64,000 bases of DNA from Mucidula mucida (taxonomy: Eukaryota > Basidiomycota > Agaricomycetes > Agaricales > Physalacriaceae), in NCBI GenBank assembly GCA_015501055.1, contig JADNYV010000027.1:248001-312000 (forward strand). Reading direction: 5' to 3'. Each line of letters begins with the position of its first letter. Position 1 is the stretch's first letter. Below the pieces are notes generated by a model. That model was given only the letters and a program-made list of their open reading frames with translations, made no database searches and was not told the DNA's origin. The position numbers and the translations under genes were made by a program. Below are positions 46,001 through 57,722 of the stretch, one piece after another.

Positions 46001-46819
46001 AAGTGTTCAGAGACTGATGTCTGTCAAGAGTGTCGCACAATTATTGATGGATCAACCCATCAAGAGGAATACCAGTTCTGTATCTTGTACAGGAGGACAA
46101 GGACGACTCGGAGGAAGGCTGCTCGTCAATCAAATGATGACAAGCTTGAAATAGTCTAAGCGCCAGTACGTTATAGGTTACTGAGACAGTAGCCATGGTT
46201 TGACAGTGACAAGGACAACTGCCACACTCAAACGAGGAGGCGCCTCCGAGAGAGCAACTCAGCGCCACAGCCGATGGATGACTGCGGGTAAGCGTGTGGA
46301 ATTTTCTACAGGCGCCATTGGGAAGTAAAAAGGAGCTAGTTCAGACAGCCGGATGGCGTAATAAAACGCTTCAGCAGAGCGGTATAGGGGAGAGTTTTGA
46401 AAGTTCGAAATCGAAAGAGGAGGAACGGATCGTTTCGGAGTTTGAATTTGTTTTGCCGTATGGTCCGGTTGGTCCATCAAATTCCATCAAGCAGCCATCC
46501 CCCTCAACCCTTTCCTTCCTCCTACCGTTTTCCGGTCGCTGTCTTTGACTGCAGAGCCCGTTCAGGACGCCCTGCTATCTGTTGGTGTCAACGTCGAGCG
46601 ACTTGTCTGTCTGCTTGCATATCCCGACCCATTCCCGGAACCCACCCCCTGCCTTTCTTTCTTGCCCCATTTTCGTCGGTTAGAACGTGCGTACTGCTCT
46701 TGGGGCGCTCTCCGGCGATTGCTGGGCATTCGTATAACTGATTATGGATGCTTTTGCGCTTTTCAGGATTGTCATATTGTGCTGCTCTCGAGTTTACATT
46801 TTCCTAACAACATTTCACC
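43064..46819. other. Long region without a supported gene
   Basis: 3.75 kb. On the minus strand between about 44230 and 45650 there are open stretches with some F-box/LRR flavour (for example NLRTLWHHSSP and LENYVWPKLHCFP). They are broken by stops and lack consistent splice sites, so a decayed gene is possible. The part from about 46300 to 46819 is the presumed promoter and leader of the G-beta gene. No repeat or element end is seen. Confidence 0.4.
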
Positions 46820-48086
46820 ATGTCTCAAAATCAAGGCGACATTCAAGAGCGTATCGCTGCTGCTCGTAGGGAGGCGGAGAGCTTAAAAGAAAAGATTCGT
46901 GCAAAGAAGGAGTCGTCGGCTGACACTAGCTGTGAGTCGCTACCCCTTTAGCGGTTATCATTCGACTGAAAGCTATCACAGTGCGGGCCATGGCGGCTGA
47001 AGTCGATGCCCTTCCTCGTATCGTCATGCGTCCCCGCCGAGCCCTCCGCGGTCATCTTGCCAAGATTTATGCCATGCACTGGGCCACCGATCGCCGGCAT
47101 TTGGTTTCTGCCTCTCAGGATGGAAAGCTCATCGTCTGGGACGCCTATACCACCAACAAGGTGCACGCTATCCCTCTGCGCTCCAGTTGGGTCATGACCT
47201 GTGCCTATGCGCCTTCTGGAAACTTTGTCGCTTGCGGCGGTCTGGACAACATCTGCTCCATCTACAACCTTAACAACAACAAGACAGACGGCACCAACCT
47301 CAAAGGCGCCCGTGAGCTCAGCGCTCACTCTGGATACCTCAGTTGCTGCAGATTTATCAATGACCGCCAGATTGTTACCAGTTCCGGTGACATGACCTGC
47401 ATGCTCTGGGATATTGAGGCTGGTGCCCGGGTTGTCGAATTTAGCGATCACACGGGCGACGTTATGAGGTTTGTCTACCATTCTCGTCTAGAAGCTTACA
47501 CGGTGCTTACATAATCGGCTTACAGCTTATCCCTGGGACCGAATCAAAATGTTTTCGTCTCTGGTGCTTGCGACGCTACGGCTAAGCTATGGGACATTCG
47601 TAGCGGACGGGCTACTCAGACCTTTACTGGTCATGAGTCGGATATCAACGCTGTCCAGTATGTTTGTTGTGTGACTATTTGAGCCCTGAACTGAATTTCA
47701 CTTGTCAGATTCTTCCCCAATGGTGACGCTTTTGCCACCGGATCGGACGATGCTTCTTGCCGTCTGTTCGATATCAGGGCTGACCGTGAACTCAACGCTT
47801 TCACGCACGATAACATACTTTGCGGTATAACATCAGTCGCCTTCTCCATCTCTGGACGTATCTTGTTTGGTGGCTATGATGACTGGACATGTAATGTCTG
47901 GGACACGCTAAAGGGTGAGCGTGTTGGTGTCCTGACCGGTCATGAAAACCGTGTCAGTTGTTTGGGAGTCAGCACGGACGGTATGGCGTTGTGCACGGGC
48001 AGTTGGGACAGCACTCTCAGGGTAATTGTTAATTCAAGGCCGTTATGACACGCGTCTAACCTTTTTGTTTCTAGGTCTGGGCATAA
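46820..48086 (+). CDS. GPB1: Heterotrimeric G-protein beta subunit
   Basis: Exons 46820-46931, 46982-47468, 47526-47657, 47709-48021 and 48075-48086 give 351 residues with an intact frame. An N-terminal coiled coil ([19 protein letters not shown]) for G-gamma binding precedes seven WD repeats, for example [43 protein letters not shown] and DSTLRVWA at the end. In mushrooms this subunit works with G-alpha and G-gamma downstream of pheromone receptors and in nutrient sensing. The last exon has only 12 bases and encodes VWA plus the stop. The sequence is close to canonical throughout, which shows that base quality is good in this stretch. Confidence 0.95.
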
Positions 48087-48484
48087 ACGTCCCACCGGCC
48101 TCGCCATACATCTGCAAGCGCTCTATCTCCTTCGGCATAGCATCGGAATCCACTTCTTCATTCTATACCCTTAACTGCGCATTTCCCTCGACATTGTTGG
48201 ATGGATGGACGCCTCGAGTCGCTCGTTTTCTTTTACTACGTCCACGTATGTGGCGATATATATCTCGCTCAGCTGCCCCCGGTTATATATATATTTGTTT
48301 CTGTCTTTGCCTCTACCTTTAGGTCTATTATATAGTTGTCAAATCCATAAGTTCCTCCTCTCACACAGTTGGAATGATTTGAATAACTTGATTGAGTCTG
48401 GATGATGAACACGTTCTCGCATGATGCTCTCTCTATTACGATCACTCATGAGTACCGACCAGCTCTGCTGAAATTGTCTACAAA
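48087..48484. other. Spacer between G-beta and the coiled-coil gene
   Basis: 398 bases with the 3' flank of G-beta and the promoter of the next gene. No other feature is seen. Confidence 0.4.
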
Positions 48485-51263
48485 ATGTCTGAAGACGACC
48501 GCGCGGCCAAGGCAGCGCGCGCGAAAGCATTGGCAAGTCGGCATGACACGTTCGCAACGATGGGACTCATATGATGCGCATATATTAGCTCAAGAAACGC
48601 CAACAAAAGAAAGCAGCTGGATCCTCTGCCTCTGGTGTTACCTCACCTTCCAGTCCGCCGCCTTCGCGTCCATTTACACCCGCCGTATCCGAGGCCGCAC
48701 CGGTTGAGGCCGAAAAACGCGACTTGGCTGACCTGTGTGTTCATTTGTCCCATTTCATGGCATCCATTGGCTCAAGTTGGGCTCATACAGTTTCTCTGCT
48801 CACGACCCGAATGACAACTCGTGGATATCGTCGTTGCAGCGGGCCGTGTCGCCTTCGACGTCGACGAGTCCGCCTCCAGCTGCTGCGCCCACGTCTCCAA
48901 CACTCCGCCCGGCTCGCATGTCGCTGTCCAACGCTGGTCACGTTGATACAGCACACGATGCAGAGCTGCAAGCACGCATACATTCTCTCCAAACGGATAA
49001 CACGACGTTGACTGCTCAAATGAAGGAATCGGAAGAGAGTGCGTTGTGAACATTGCTTTACAATTCTGACATCTGATATCATTGTTGCAGAGGTTCGACA
49101 CACCGAAGCACTTCTTCGAGAGGAACACAATCGTCTACAGGCACTGCAGGGTGATGTTCAGAAGCTCCATGAAGAAATGGAAACGATGCGGCGTAATGAA
49201 CAGCAAACAGTGTCTTTACTCGTTTCTGAAAAGGTTTCATTGACTTCAAATCTGGAACGGCTCGAGGGTCTTGAAGCAGGTTCGTAGACATTATTATATC
49301 TCTCGACTGCGTTACTTAGTGTCCAATAGAGGCTGAATCCATAAAGCAACAATTGCAGGACGAGAGGGCTCAATCAAGCGATCTGCAGCAGCGCCTAAGG
49401 ATTGCTCAAGCGGAAGTAGACAAGTCCTCACTCGAGAACGAACAGTTGCGCGCGAAGGAACGCGAATTAACGGAGAAGACTCGGGAGCAGGTAGATATCT
49501 CATCGAGTTTGATCTTCAAGTCATTAAACATCAACGACAGGAACGCCTCCTGCAATTGTCAAACGCGACATCTGCCTCTCTTCAAAAAGAGGTTGACGAG
49601 CAGAAACGTCGCTTTCGCGAATTGGAAGAACAGATTCAAGCAGATGATCGGCTTGAGAAACTTGAGAATACACTCAAAAATACTCAGGATAGAACTGCCG
49701 ATTTAGAGCTCCAGCTTTCAAAACAGAAACAGGTATGCTTCATTCATCAACTGTGGTATATAACTGAGGAGCACGTAGGCTTTTACTTCTTTGAAAGAAG
49801 AGCGAGACCGCATCGGCGCTGAGCTCGAACAGCATCTCGAGTCTGAACAGTCCTGGCATTCGAAGCATGCAGCTCTCGAGGCAGAGCACAATCGGTCAAG
49901 AACTCCCTTGAATTCTGCGAATCCGAAAAGACTACCCTCAGTCACGACAAAGATGCCCTCCAGTCCGAGGTTCACTCTATTCAAGCCGACATCACGCTTC
50001 TGCAGGATAAACTTACGCAAGGAGCCCTCGAGTTGGCATCACAGACGCGTCAGTTACAAAGTGTCCAGTCCGAGCTGAAATCTGCGAAACGGCGAGCCGA
50101 GGAGGCCGAACGCATACAAACGGAATTGCAGTCCGAGGGCACTGATCTGATGCGCTCGCTGGAGGAGATGCGGCCCAAGATCGTGGAACTCACTGGGGAG
50201 AAATTGGAACTCAGCGAGAAGGTGAGCGAACTCGAGAGCGAGGTTCGCGCGCGCGATGCGGTGATTTCAAATCTGGAGGTGGAATTGGACGAGCATCGGG
50301 AGTTGAAGGAAGAGGCTGAGAGGCGTCTCAATGACAATGCCTCGCTTTACCAGAAGGAGCGGCTTGCGGAGAAGAGTGCGGCAGAGACTTTGCAGGCGGC
50401 TCAGGCAGAGTTGATGGAGGAGCTGGAAACAGCCTTGGCTACTATTCAGACCTTGGACAAGGAGCGTTCATTGCAGCATCAAGAGGCTGAGCGTCGACTC
50501 CAGGAGATGGAGCGCCTGTCTCAATCTGCTGCTATACAAGACGACCGAATAGCGGCCTTACGGGAAGAAGCTGATGAACGCAACGACATCCAGGTCAGTG
50601 AAGACTTACTCTGTGTCTGTCGTACACTATCTAATTATCCTTCTCTGTCCAGAGTGAGGAACAGGAGTACCTCATGCAAGCCCAGAGCGAAATCGAGGGT
50701 CTTCGGCAAGCCATCGAAAGCAGAGACGAGGAGATTGAGCGTCTGCGCATGGCAGCGACCGTCAACGAAGCCCCGCCGTCTCTGGACGACGAGATGTTGA
50801 GTTCGCTCCGACAAACACACGCCCTCGAGCTCTCTGCGGCGCAGTCGAGAATCCGGTCCCTAGAGTCCGCGATCTTTGACGCCGAGGCGCGGGCGCATGA
50901 GCTGCAGAAGCAGGTTACGATACTAGAAGACCAGCGGCCCGCGGTGTTCACGCCCTCGCCCGTGCCCTCACGCCATCGAGCCGCGGAGCAGCAGCGCCAT
51001 TATACCTCCGCGCTCCCGCGTTATTGAGCAGAATCTTCTGCTGAGACGCGGCATAAGCGGAAAGTGAGTTTGAGCATGCTCAAGGCGCGGATAGAGCGGG
51101 AAGGGGGAGGGGGCGGGGCGAATGGCAGGCTGTCGCCCGTGATGTCGGTGTCGAGCCTCCACAGCCATGATGTGGGCGAGCATCATCATGCGCGGCCTCA
51201 GTTTTTGGACGATTCCAAGTCTTTTGGTGTGCGTCGTGTCGTGGTGATTTGGTCATTCTTTGA
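48485..51263 (+). CDS. Long coiled-coil protein with C-terminal CxxC tail (about five missing bases)
   Basis: Exons 48485-48532, 48589-48734, 48791-49038, 49091-49279, 49330-49490, 49541-49732, 49779-50593 and 50653-51263 give about 804 residues. A basic start (MSEDDRAAKAARAKALLKKR) and a Ser/Pro-rich linker precede about 550 residues of heptad-type coiled coil, for example EEERD-like KEERDRIGAELEQHLESEQS. The end reads RHKRKVSLSMLKARIE, then a Gly/Ser-rich stretch, and finishes FWCASCRGDLVIL. The architecture suggests a Golgi or endosomal tether, or a scaffold; this is inference. Intron 1 starts with the classic GC donor GCAAGT. Missing bases: about 49895-49899, two between 50930 and 51000, about 51036-51040 and about 51219-51225. 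Without these corrections the frame stops at 51027. Confidence 0.7.
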
Positions 51264-51641
51264 AATACGGATGTATGTAAAGATTTGCGTGAGATGGATC
51301 TGTAACCTTCATACGTTCGTAATTTACAAAATAGGCGTCAAGTCGGTGGAATGGGGGAGATCTCGGCGAGGCTATGGGAAATGCCCGATTGATTGGTCGA
51401 TTTACTCCTATAAGCGTATGCTTTGGATATGAGTATTGTGGCGCTTAATTGCCGAACGCGAGTCATTCGAAAAGCTGTCCTGAGCGCATTCGTAAGTTCG
51501 GAAAAGCAGAGGGAACAAAGGACTGTTAAATGCAACTGATGTTCAATCTATGTGATTTCTCGTACTGTATATACGACGCAGATTATATGTTTTAAGTTAT
51601 TCCGAATGAACTAACAGTGAAGTCTGGCAGTTGTAGACCCC

Positions 51642-53342
51642 TCACCGAACTAATATCGAGGTGGATATATAATCCCAGCGTCCTCGAATCCCATCGTCGA
51701 AACGCACCATCATACACTCTCCTATCTTCGAAGAATGTCCGAAGAAAGGAACAACTGCGTCAAGGTGATGGACTGTTCGTCTCTTTGCCGGGCAAAGGAC
51801 ACCGCGATTCCAACATCGACAAGATTGGGTGATGCTGACATCCCCGTACAGATCAGAACCTCTAAAGTCCAAATTTGTAGCCGTGGAAGTAGATTGCTAT
51901 GGCCATCTCTGAGCGTCAGAGCCTCAAAAATGGCCGATGAGATGTCACAGTCGCTCAACACGAATTTGTGCAGATTATGTGCAGGTGAGGAAACCAATGA
52001 GCTTCTCGCATCATCGGTCTGATTGTCGAGCGGACACGAGATGAAAAGTGAAGCAGCTGGTCCAAGCCCACCGACGAATGGAATGGCGGGAATGTTATCG
52101 GTGAAGCGGCGTAAATTCCTGCATCATCATCTTCTGCATAATCCGCTCCAAATATGAGCTCGAGGTCTGTAAGCAAAGGCATCTCTAGTCGTGAAACCAG
52201 CATCCTGTCTTCTCTGCCTCCAATTGCGTAAGTCCGTATAGAATGAGAGCCGTCAAGGATGGAAGACGCAGGGATGGAAGCGAAAGGTAGGTATCTGGTT
52301 TCACTGTTGTATCTGAAGCTGTAACTGCAGACGTTGAACAGATTCCAGCCTCGTGAGAGGGCCTTTGATGAACGAATCATCGAGTTCGGTAATCTTCAGC
52401 GTACACAGCTGCTCCCAAGGAAGCATGCTTTCATAGACAGAAGACCTGTAATCCACATGGCGAAGCAGGGGAGTGTTTCTGAACGCGACCTTCGTTTCGC
52501 TCTCGGGGTCTTCCGGATATAGGTCCAGACAGAGGTGGGTGAGACTGCCGAACTGACAGCTGGAAAATATGTCCAGAAACTCGAATGATGCGTCCAGCTT
52601 CCATCTAGCCCAGCGTGCTGTGCTGGCTCGGAGGACGGGGCCGAGATGAGAGAATTCCGAAGCGAGCAAGGGCGAAGGAAGGATTATCCCAACGTCCAAT
52701 CTCTGCTTCCCAGACCGGTCGAGGTATGTCGCCAACCGCGATATGGACCGTGGCACCGTGGATGGGTCAACATACGCCGGTCCACCCAGATTGAGATACA
52801 AGGTGGACCAGAAACGCGGAAACGAGAGCGTGATGTCGCGCCATCGACGACACACCTGGGAGAACACCCACTGGGGCCGGAGATGATAGAGAGAGTCGTG
52901 AATGCCATCCATGGCCTGGTCGTTCCAAGAGAATGCGCTCCAGAGGAAGACCTCCCGAATGATCTCTTGGGGGAGCGCACGGATAGGGTGTAGAATGGCC
53001 TTGACATGACAAGGGTGACGCTGGAGGTGAACGCGAGCGGCAGACAGCCGCGCCATCTCGGTCATGAGCTCGGCCATCCTTTGCTCGATGCGAGCCAAGT
53101 ATGGCGCGGTGTCTAAATTTGCGTGCTGCAGGTCGTGCGCTTCGTCTTCGTTGGGAGGAATGTTCTGGGAAATCAGGTCTGCGACGCGACGCTGGACCAG
53201 AGTCGCGCATCCCTGGCCATGGGATAGTATCGCGCAGCAAGCAGGACAGGATCCTTTGTTTGCGTACTCTTCGTGGTTGCTGAGTGAAAAATGTCAGCAG
53301 ATTCTGATGGTTCTGCTCAGAGGAATACGTACATGGAGTCAT
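51642..53342 (-). CDS. F-box/LRR-type protein, copy A of a tandem pair (heavily broken frame)
   Basis: Exon 1 is 53342-53333 and exon 2 runs 53279-51642; the 53-base intron matches copy B. An N-terminal Cys pair region (SCPACCAILS) and a helical stretch lead into the F-box-like core: LHPIRALPQEIIREVFLW and WVFSQVCRRWRDITLSFPRF. A leucine-rich, repeat-like C-terminus follows (SLTHLCLDLYPED, TPLLRHVDYR). Aligned by eye with copy B, the coding frame changes about seven times after 52330 and once in exon 1, always by one missing base. The expected length is about 550 residues. The end is the stop at 51642. The density of breaks is higher than elsewhere, so a young pseudogene is possible in addition to the sequencing problem. 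Confidence 0.6.
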
Positions 53343-53682
53343 TTATAGCAACTTCGCTGAATTGACAAGGCGCGAAAGCCGAGGAGTCTACGGGCGCCAA
53401 TGATACTTCACCACACGTGTAGTGTTGAGGACAACAAACCCAAGAACACATCGCAGTAACTTGTGCGACGGTATTGTCACTGTAACGGTTCAAGCTCCCG
53501 ACGGGCCGTCGGGAAGCCTTCTTCCGCACGCCCACGTGAGGATCGTAGCGCAGACAATTGGTGTATTACGAGCCTGAATCATTCAACAACGGTTCAGGTC
53601 ATGTATGGTACATATTGGAAGACGAGTAGGTAGAGTAGTTGTCCGAACACAGTGGTCACTACTCGCTCAGCTTTAGTCTTTT
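53343..53682. other. Spacer between tandem copies
   Basis: 340 bases between the start of copy A and the stop of copy B. It should hold the promoter of copy A. No direct repeat flanking the duplication was recognised by eye. Confidence 0.35.
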
Positions 53683-55416
53683 TCACCGACTGATTACTAG
53701 CATCGATGTGCATAAATCATCCCAGCGTCCTCGAATCTCGTCGTTGACACACATCGTAGCAATATGCTGAACAGCGTACGGGAAAAGGATGAACTGCGTC
53801 AAGACGGACGGACCGTTCGTCTCTCTGCCTGGCAAAGGACACCGTGATTCCAACATCGACAGGACGTGGGTAATACCGACGTCTCCGGCGAAACCAGAGC
53901 CACTGAAGTTCAAAAGTTGCAGATATGGCAGGATTTCGCTATGGCCATTCTTGAGCGTCAGAGCATCGAAAACGGCCGATGGTATATCATAATGACATAA
54001 CCACAGTTCATGCAGATTCGGTACTAGACAGAGGAACGCGACGAGCTTGTCTACGCCATCGGGGTCATCTTCATACGGGAAAGTGATCGAAAGAATCTTC
54101 AGTTGGCCCAAGTCGACCGACGAATGGAAGTGCGGGAATGTTATTCTCGAAGCTACGTCCTCGTCATCTTCTGAGTCGGTACTTGGCAACCATTCAAACA
54201 CGAGTTCGAGCTCAGTAAAGGCAGGCATCTCCAGACACGATATAAACTGTCCTGTTTGTGCGTCTTCTTCTGCAAGTCTAGATAGACAGAGAGACGTCAA
54301 AGAAGGGAGTTGCAACGGGTTGTGCGAAAGGAAGAGCAAGGTATCCGTCTCAAGGTCTAAGGACGACAAGTGCAACGTCAGACGCTGAACATTCGTCAAC
54401 GTCTTGAAAGGGCCCAAAGCAAAGGCATCACTGAGGGCAGGTGCCGCCACCTCCATTGAGGTTAATTGGCCCCAAGGAAGCAGAACTGGATATTCCTGGT
54501 GGAATTCGTTCCTGTAATCCAGAGACCGAAGTAAGGGAGTATTTATAAAGGCATCTAGCTTCTTCGCCTGTGGTGCAATATCGGCGCTGGAGTCTGGGTA
54601 TAGCTCTAAACAGAGACTAATGAGGCTGTCAAAGTTGCAGTCGGACAAAATATCATCGACAAACTCGAACGACGTATACAGCCTGCAATCGACCCAACGT
54701 GACGTGCTCTCCCGGAGAAGGGGACCGAAATCAACAAAATCCACAAACCAACAGAGCTCGTTCATGCTGATATGGACGGTCATTTTCTGGTTGGCAGAAC
54801 GTCAAGATACGAAGTCAAGCGTAATATCGAGGGTGACATAGGGGATGGGTCGATATAGGGATGACCAAGGTTGAGGTATAGAGACGACCACAGACGTGGG
54901 AACGCAAGTATGATATCTCGCCATCGACGGCAGACCTGGGAGAGCACCCATTGTGGGCGGCGGGGATAGAGCGAGTCTTCGGACTGCTTGTACACTTCTT
55001 CGTCGCCTTCCGTGCTCCAGAGGAAAATCTCGCGAAGGACATCTTCCGGAAGGGATCGCATCGGGTGTAGAATGCCTTTGACGTGATGGGGATGGCTCTC
55101 GAGGCAAGCTCGAGCAATGGTCAGCCGGGCCATTTCATCTGTGAGCTCATCCATCTTTGCTGGATCTGAGCAGTGTATGGGGCGAGGTCCAGATCGGTGT
55201 GTTGCAGATCATGAGCTTCTGCATCGCTGGGAGGAATATTTTGGGAGAGCAGATTTGCGACGCGACGTCGAACCATAGTCGCGCTGCCATCTCCATGAGA
55301 TAATATCGCGCAACATGCGGCACAGACATGGGTTTCGTAGTCTTCAAGACTGCTGAATGTGAATGTGAGTGGCAAATTCGGATAGCATTTGATCTGTAAA
55401 CTAACATAGAGGTCAT
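53683..55416 (-). CDS. F-box/LRR-type protein, copy B of a tandem pair (two missing bases)
   Basis: Exon 1 has 11 bases (55416-55406). After a 53-base intron with a GTTAGT donor, exon 2 runs 55352-53683, giving about 560 residues. The order matches copy A: Cys-rich N-terminus (HVCAACCAILSHGDGSATMV), IPPSDAEAHDLQHTDLD, F-box-like LHPMRSLPEDVLREIFLW and SQVCRRWRDIILAFPRLW, then leucine-rich repeats (LPSLTSLCLSRLAEEDAQ, LVPNLHELWLCHYDIPSAVF). Bases are missing at 55156-55158 and 54783-54786; copy A supports the first correction, with EQRMAEL matching QQKMDEL here. The likely role is an SCF substrate receptor or an F-box-like scaffold. Confidence 0.72.
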
Positions 55417-56201
55417 TTTCCGGCTATCGTGTCACTAGCTTTTGAAATGCTTCGAAGGTTGAATGTCAAAGAGGTCAACTTGATGATGCCGAGAGCAGCG
55501 AAAGTAATCGTACTTGAGGTTGAACGTTGGTCGACAAGAGTAGAACGGCCCCGTACGTCATTATTGATGGTGCCTTCCTGGTACACAAACGACTATGTAC
55601 TCAAGCTACACTGTGACTTAGGGAAAGCACCTACAATTTTCAGTCGAAATGGTGGTGAAAATTTCCGCCATCGACCACGGGTTAAAATTTCACAACCAGC
55701 CGAACAGATTTCGTAACGGTGAGCACCTTATTTGAACACTCTTATTCAAGAAAGAACGTACACGGTGGACCTGCTTGACTTCAGGCAATTGTTTATTTGG
55801 CAGGGCTTTGAAAGGTTAAATTCGGCTTCGGACTCATGAAAGTCAGGATGGTGGAATCCTGTTATGGTCAAGTTCAAGGAAGCGCGCCCTTACGTCATAA
55901 GCCCAAGCTCAACCTCTCATCCCAAGATGGACCCACATTTATCCATATGTAGTCTTCTTAGGTTCTTTAACCACCACCCTCAAGCGCGGACCTGAATCAT
56001 CATGATCACTGGGCGCGCGTCTATCTCGCTGCCGACCCGTACCGATGTCCAACTCCCGGACTAATGATACAGATCTACAGCTGCTGTAGTAGGCGCTTCG
56101 CTCCCTCACACACAAAAATACTGACGCGGGCTTTTTGTCCTCGGACTTCCATCACCACCAGCCCTCCCCCCACAGCAAAATCTCCTATCCCTATCACGAT
56201 G
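55417..56201. other. Divergent intergenic region
   Basis: 785 bases between copy B and the plus-strand F-box gene. A 95-codon plus-strand open stretch from 55429 has no family resemblance or splice context and is not called. Confidence 0.4.
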
Positions 56202-57036
56202 CAGCGCTTCCCACTCCCCGTCGAGCTCCTCCAGCTAATCGCCTCCTACCTCTCCACTGACCGCAAATCCCTCTGCGCTCTCTCCCTCACCTGTCGCGCA
56301 CTACTACCTATCGCGCGGCGGCACCCCTTCCGCATCATCGGGCCATACTACCTCGACAGCCGCGGCGCACTCACCGCGCTCCGCCAGGCGCTTAGCACGC
56401 TCCCCGGGCTGGGTGCGACCGTGCGCGCGTTCACGGCGTACTCTGAGCCCCAGGACGGCACTGTCTGCGCGGACCTCGTCAGCATATTAAACGACCTCGT
56501 CAACCTACAGGAGGTGGATCTGCGCTGGATGTCGATCCCGCAAGTCGAGATGTGCGAGGCGTTTCGCGCGCGCCGCGTCACGGCGGTGCGCTTTGACAAC
56601 CTCAGCTTCGAGCGCGCGAGAGAGTTTTACGCGATGTTGGGGTTTTCCCGGTGCTCGTGTCGTTGGTGTTGCAGAATTGCAATATAGGCATAGCGGACGA
56701 AGAGGGGGAGTGTCACGGTGCCTCTTCTCCAGGACTTGCCATCACCTCAACGCCGATCTGCCTCCAGCAACTGGAAATAGATCATGACACGGACGGGACG
56801 AGGCTGGTGGACATTCTCCTCCACGACCAGTGCCCGTAGATTTTTCCGGATTGAGAGTGCTGAAAGTAATGGGGGCGCATGAGCAGGGCTCCGTGGATGC
56901 TATCTTGCGCCGCGCCACAGCTGTATTACGTCTGAATCTCGAGAGCTCGTACGTTCACCGCAGGGTCTACACGGTGTGTGCCCTTGTCCCCCTCGAAATT
57001 TTCGCGTCCGCCATTCATCCATTGATCTTAATCTAG
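56202..57036 (+). CDS. F-box protein, GC-rich (two missing bases)
   Basis: Intronless from ATG 56202 to TAG 57036, about 278 residues after two corrections. The F-box is at the very start: RFPLPVELLQLIASYLSTD and ALSLTCRALLPIARRHPFR. The rest is leucine-rich, repeat-like (LNDLVNLQEVDLRWMSIPQV, LVSLVLQNCNIG, LRVLKVMGAHEQG). Bases are missing at 56647-56649 (CCC, expected CCCC) and 56833-56835. The first 450 bases are much more GC-rich than the neighbours, with strong preference for C or G at third positions. The C-terminus may continue further, because sequence after the stop has some leucine-rich character. Confidence 0.6.
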
Positions 57037-57722
57037 GCGGATTGACTGTTGTATGATTGTGTTCTCACGGAAGGCGCGCTTGACAAATTTTGCCTCCATT
57101 CAACAGTACTAGTTGTTGATCATACTCTACATCACCGCTATAGACTGGTACGCGATAGATTAATATCATAGATGTCGGAGCCGACTCGTATTGCAAGCGG
57201 GAAATCGTGATTCTCATGACGTCCACTTTTACGCGTAGAAGAAATATTACGACACGCCTATCGAACTCAATTGGTGGTGTTTGCGCTGTCGTAGGAATTG
57301 TGGAAGCGCGCTCCGGTGTAATTCTATGCAAGGGTTTGGGCATCTACCGAGTCTCGTGATGGCGCCTCGCTATATCGATCAGTGGTTCACACTGTCTTGA
57401 ATTTGCGCCGCGCCTCGCACGTTTCAGTAAATTCAACTACCTAAAATCATTTCTGGCTCATCAATGAACCCGTACTACCAAAGTACGTGAAACCAAGGTC
57501 CAAACTGAGCATTGAAATGTCTAGTTCAGTATAGTAAGAAACATCAGATGTATTAAAATAACCAAATGCTACTCGTACATTTTTTTAAAAGGGAGGGGGT
57601 GAGTATGATACAAACTGACAGAGAACGTGGGGGGGGACATGACATGAACAGACGTAGCATGGTTAAAGATTTTCGTTAAAACACTAGATATAAAAGGAAA
57701 TTGTCCAGGAAGGGGCGGCACT
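57037..57722. other. Convergent intergenic region
   Basis: 686 bases with short open stretches on both strands, none convincing. Confidence 0.4.

Noticed and set aside
46948..47481. A 177-codon minus-strand open frame
   Set aside because: It lies exactly antisense to the WD repeats of the G-beta gene, whose family match is clear. Mirror frames are expected in codon-biased genes.
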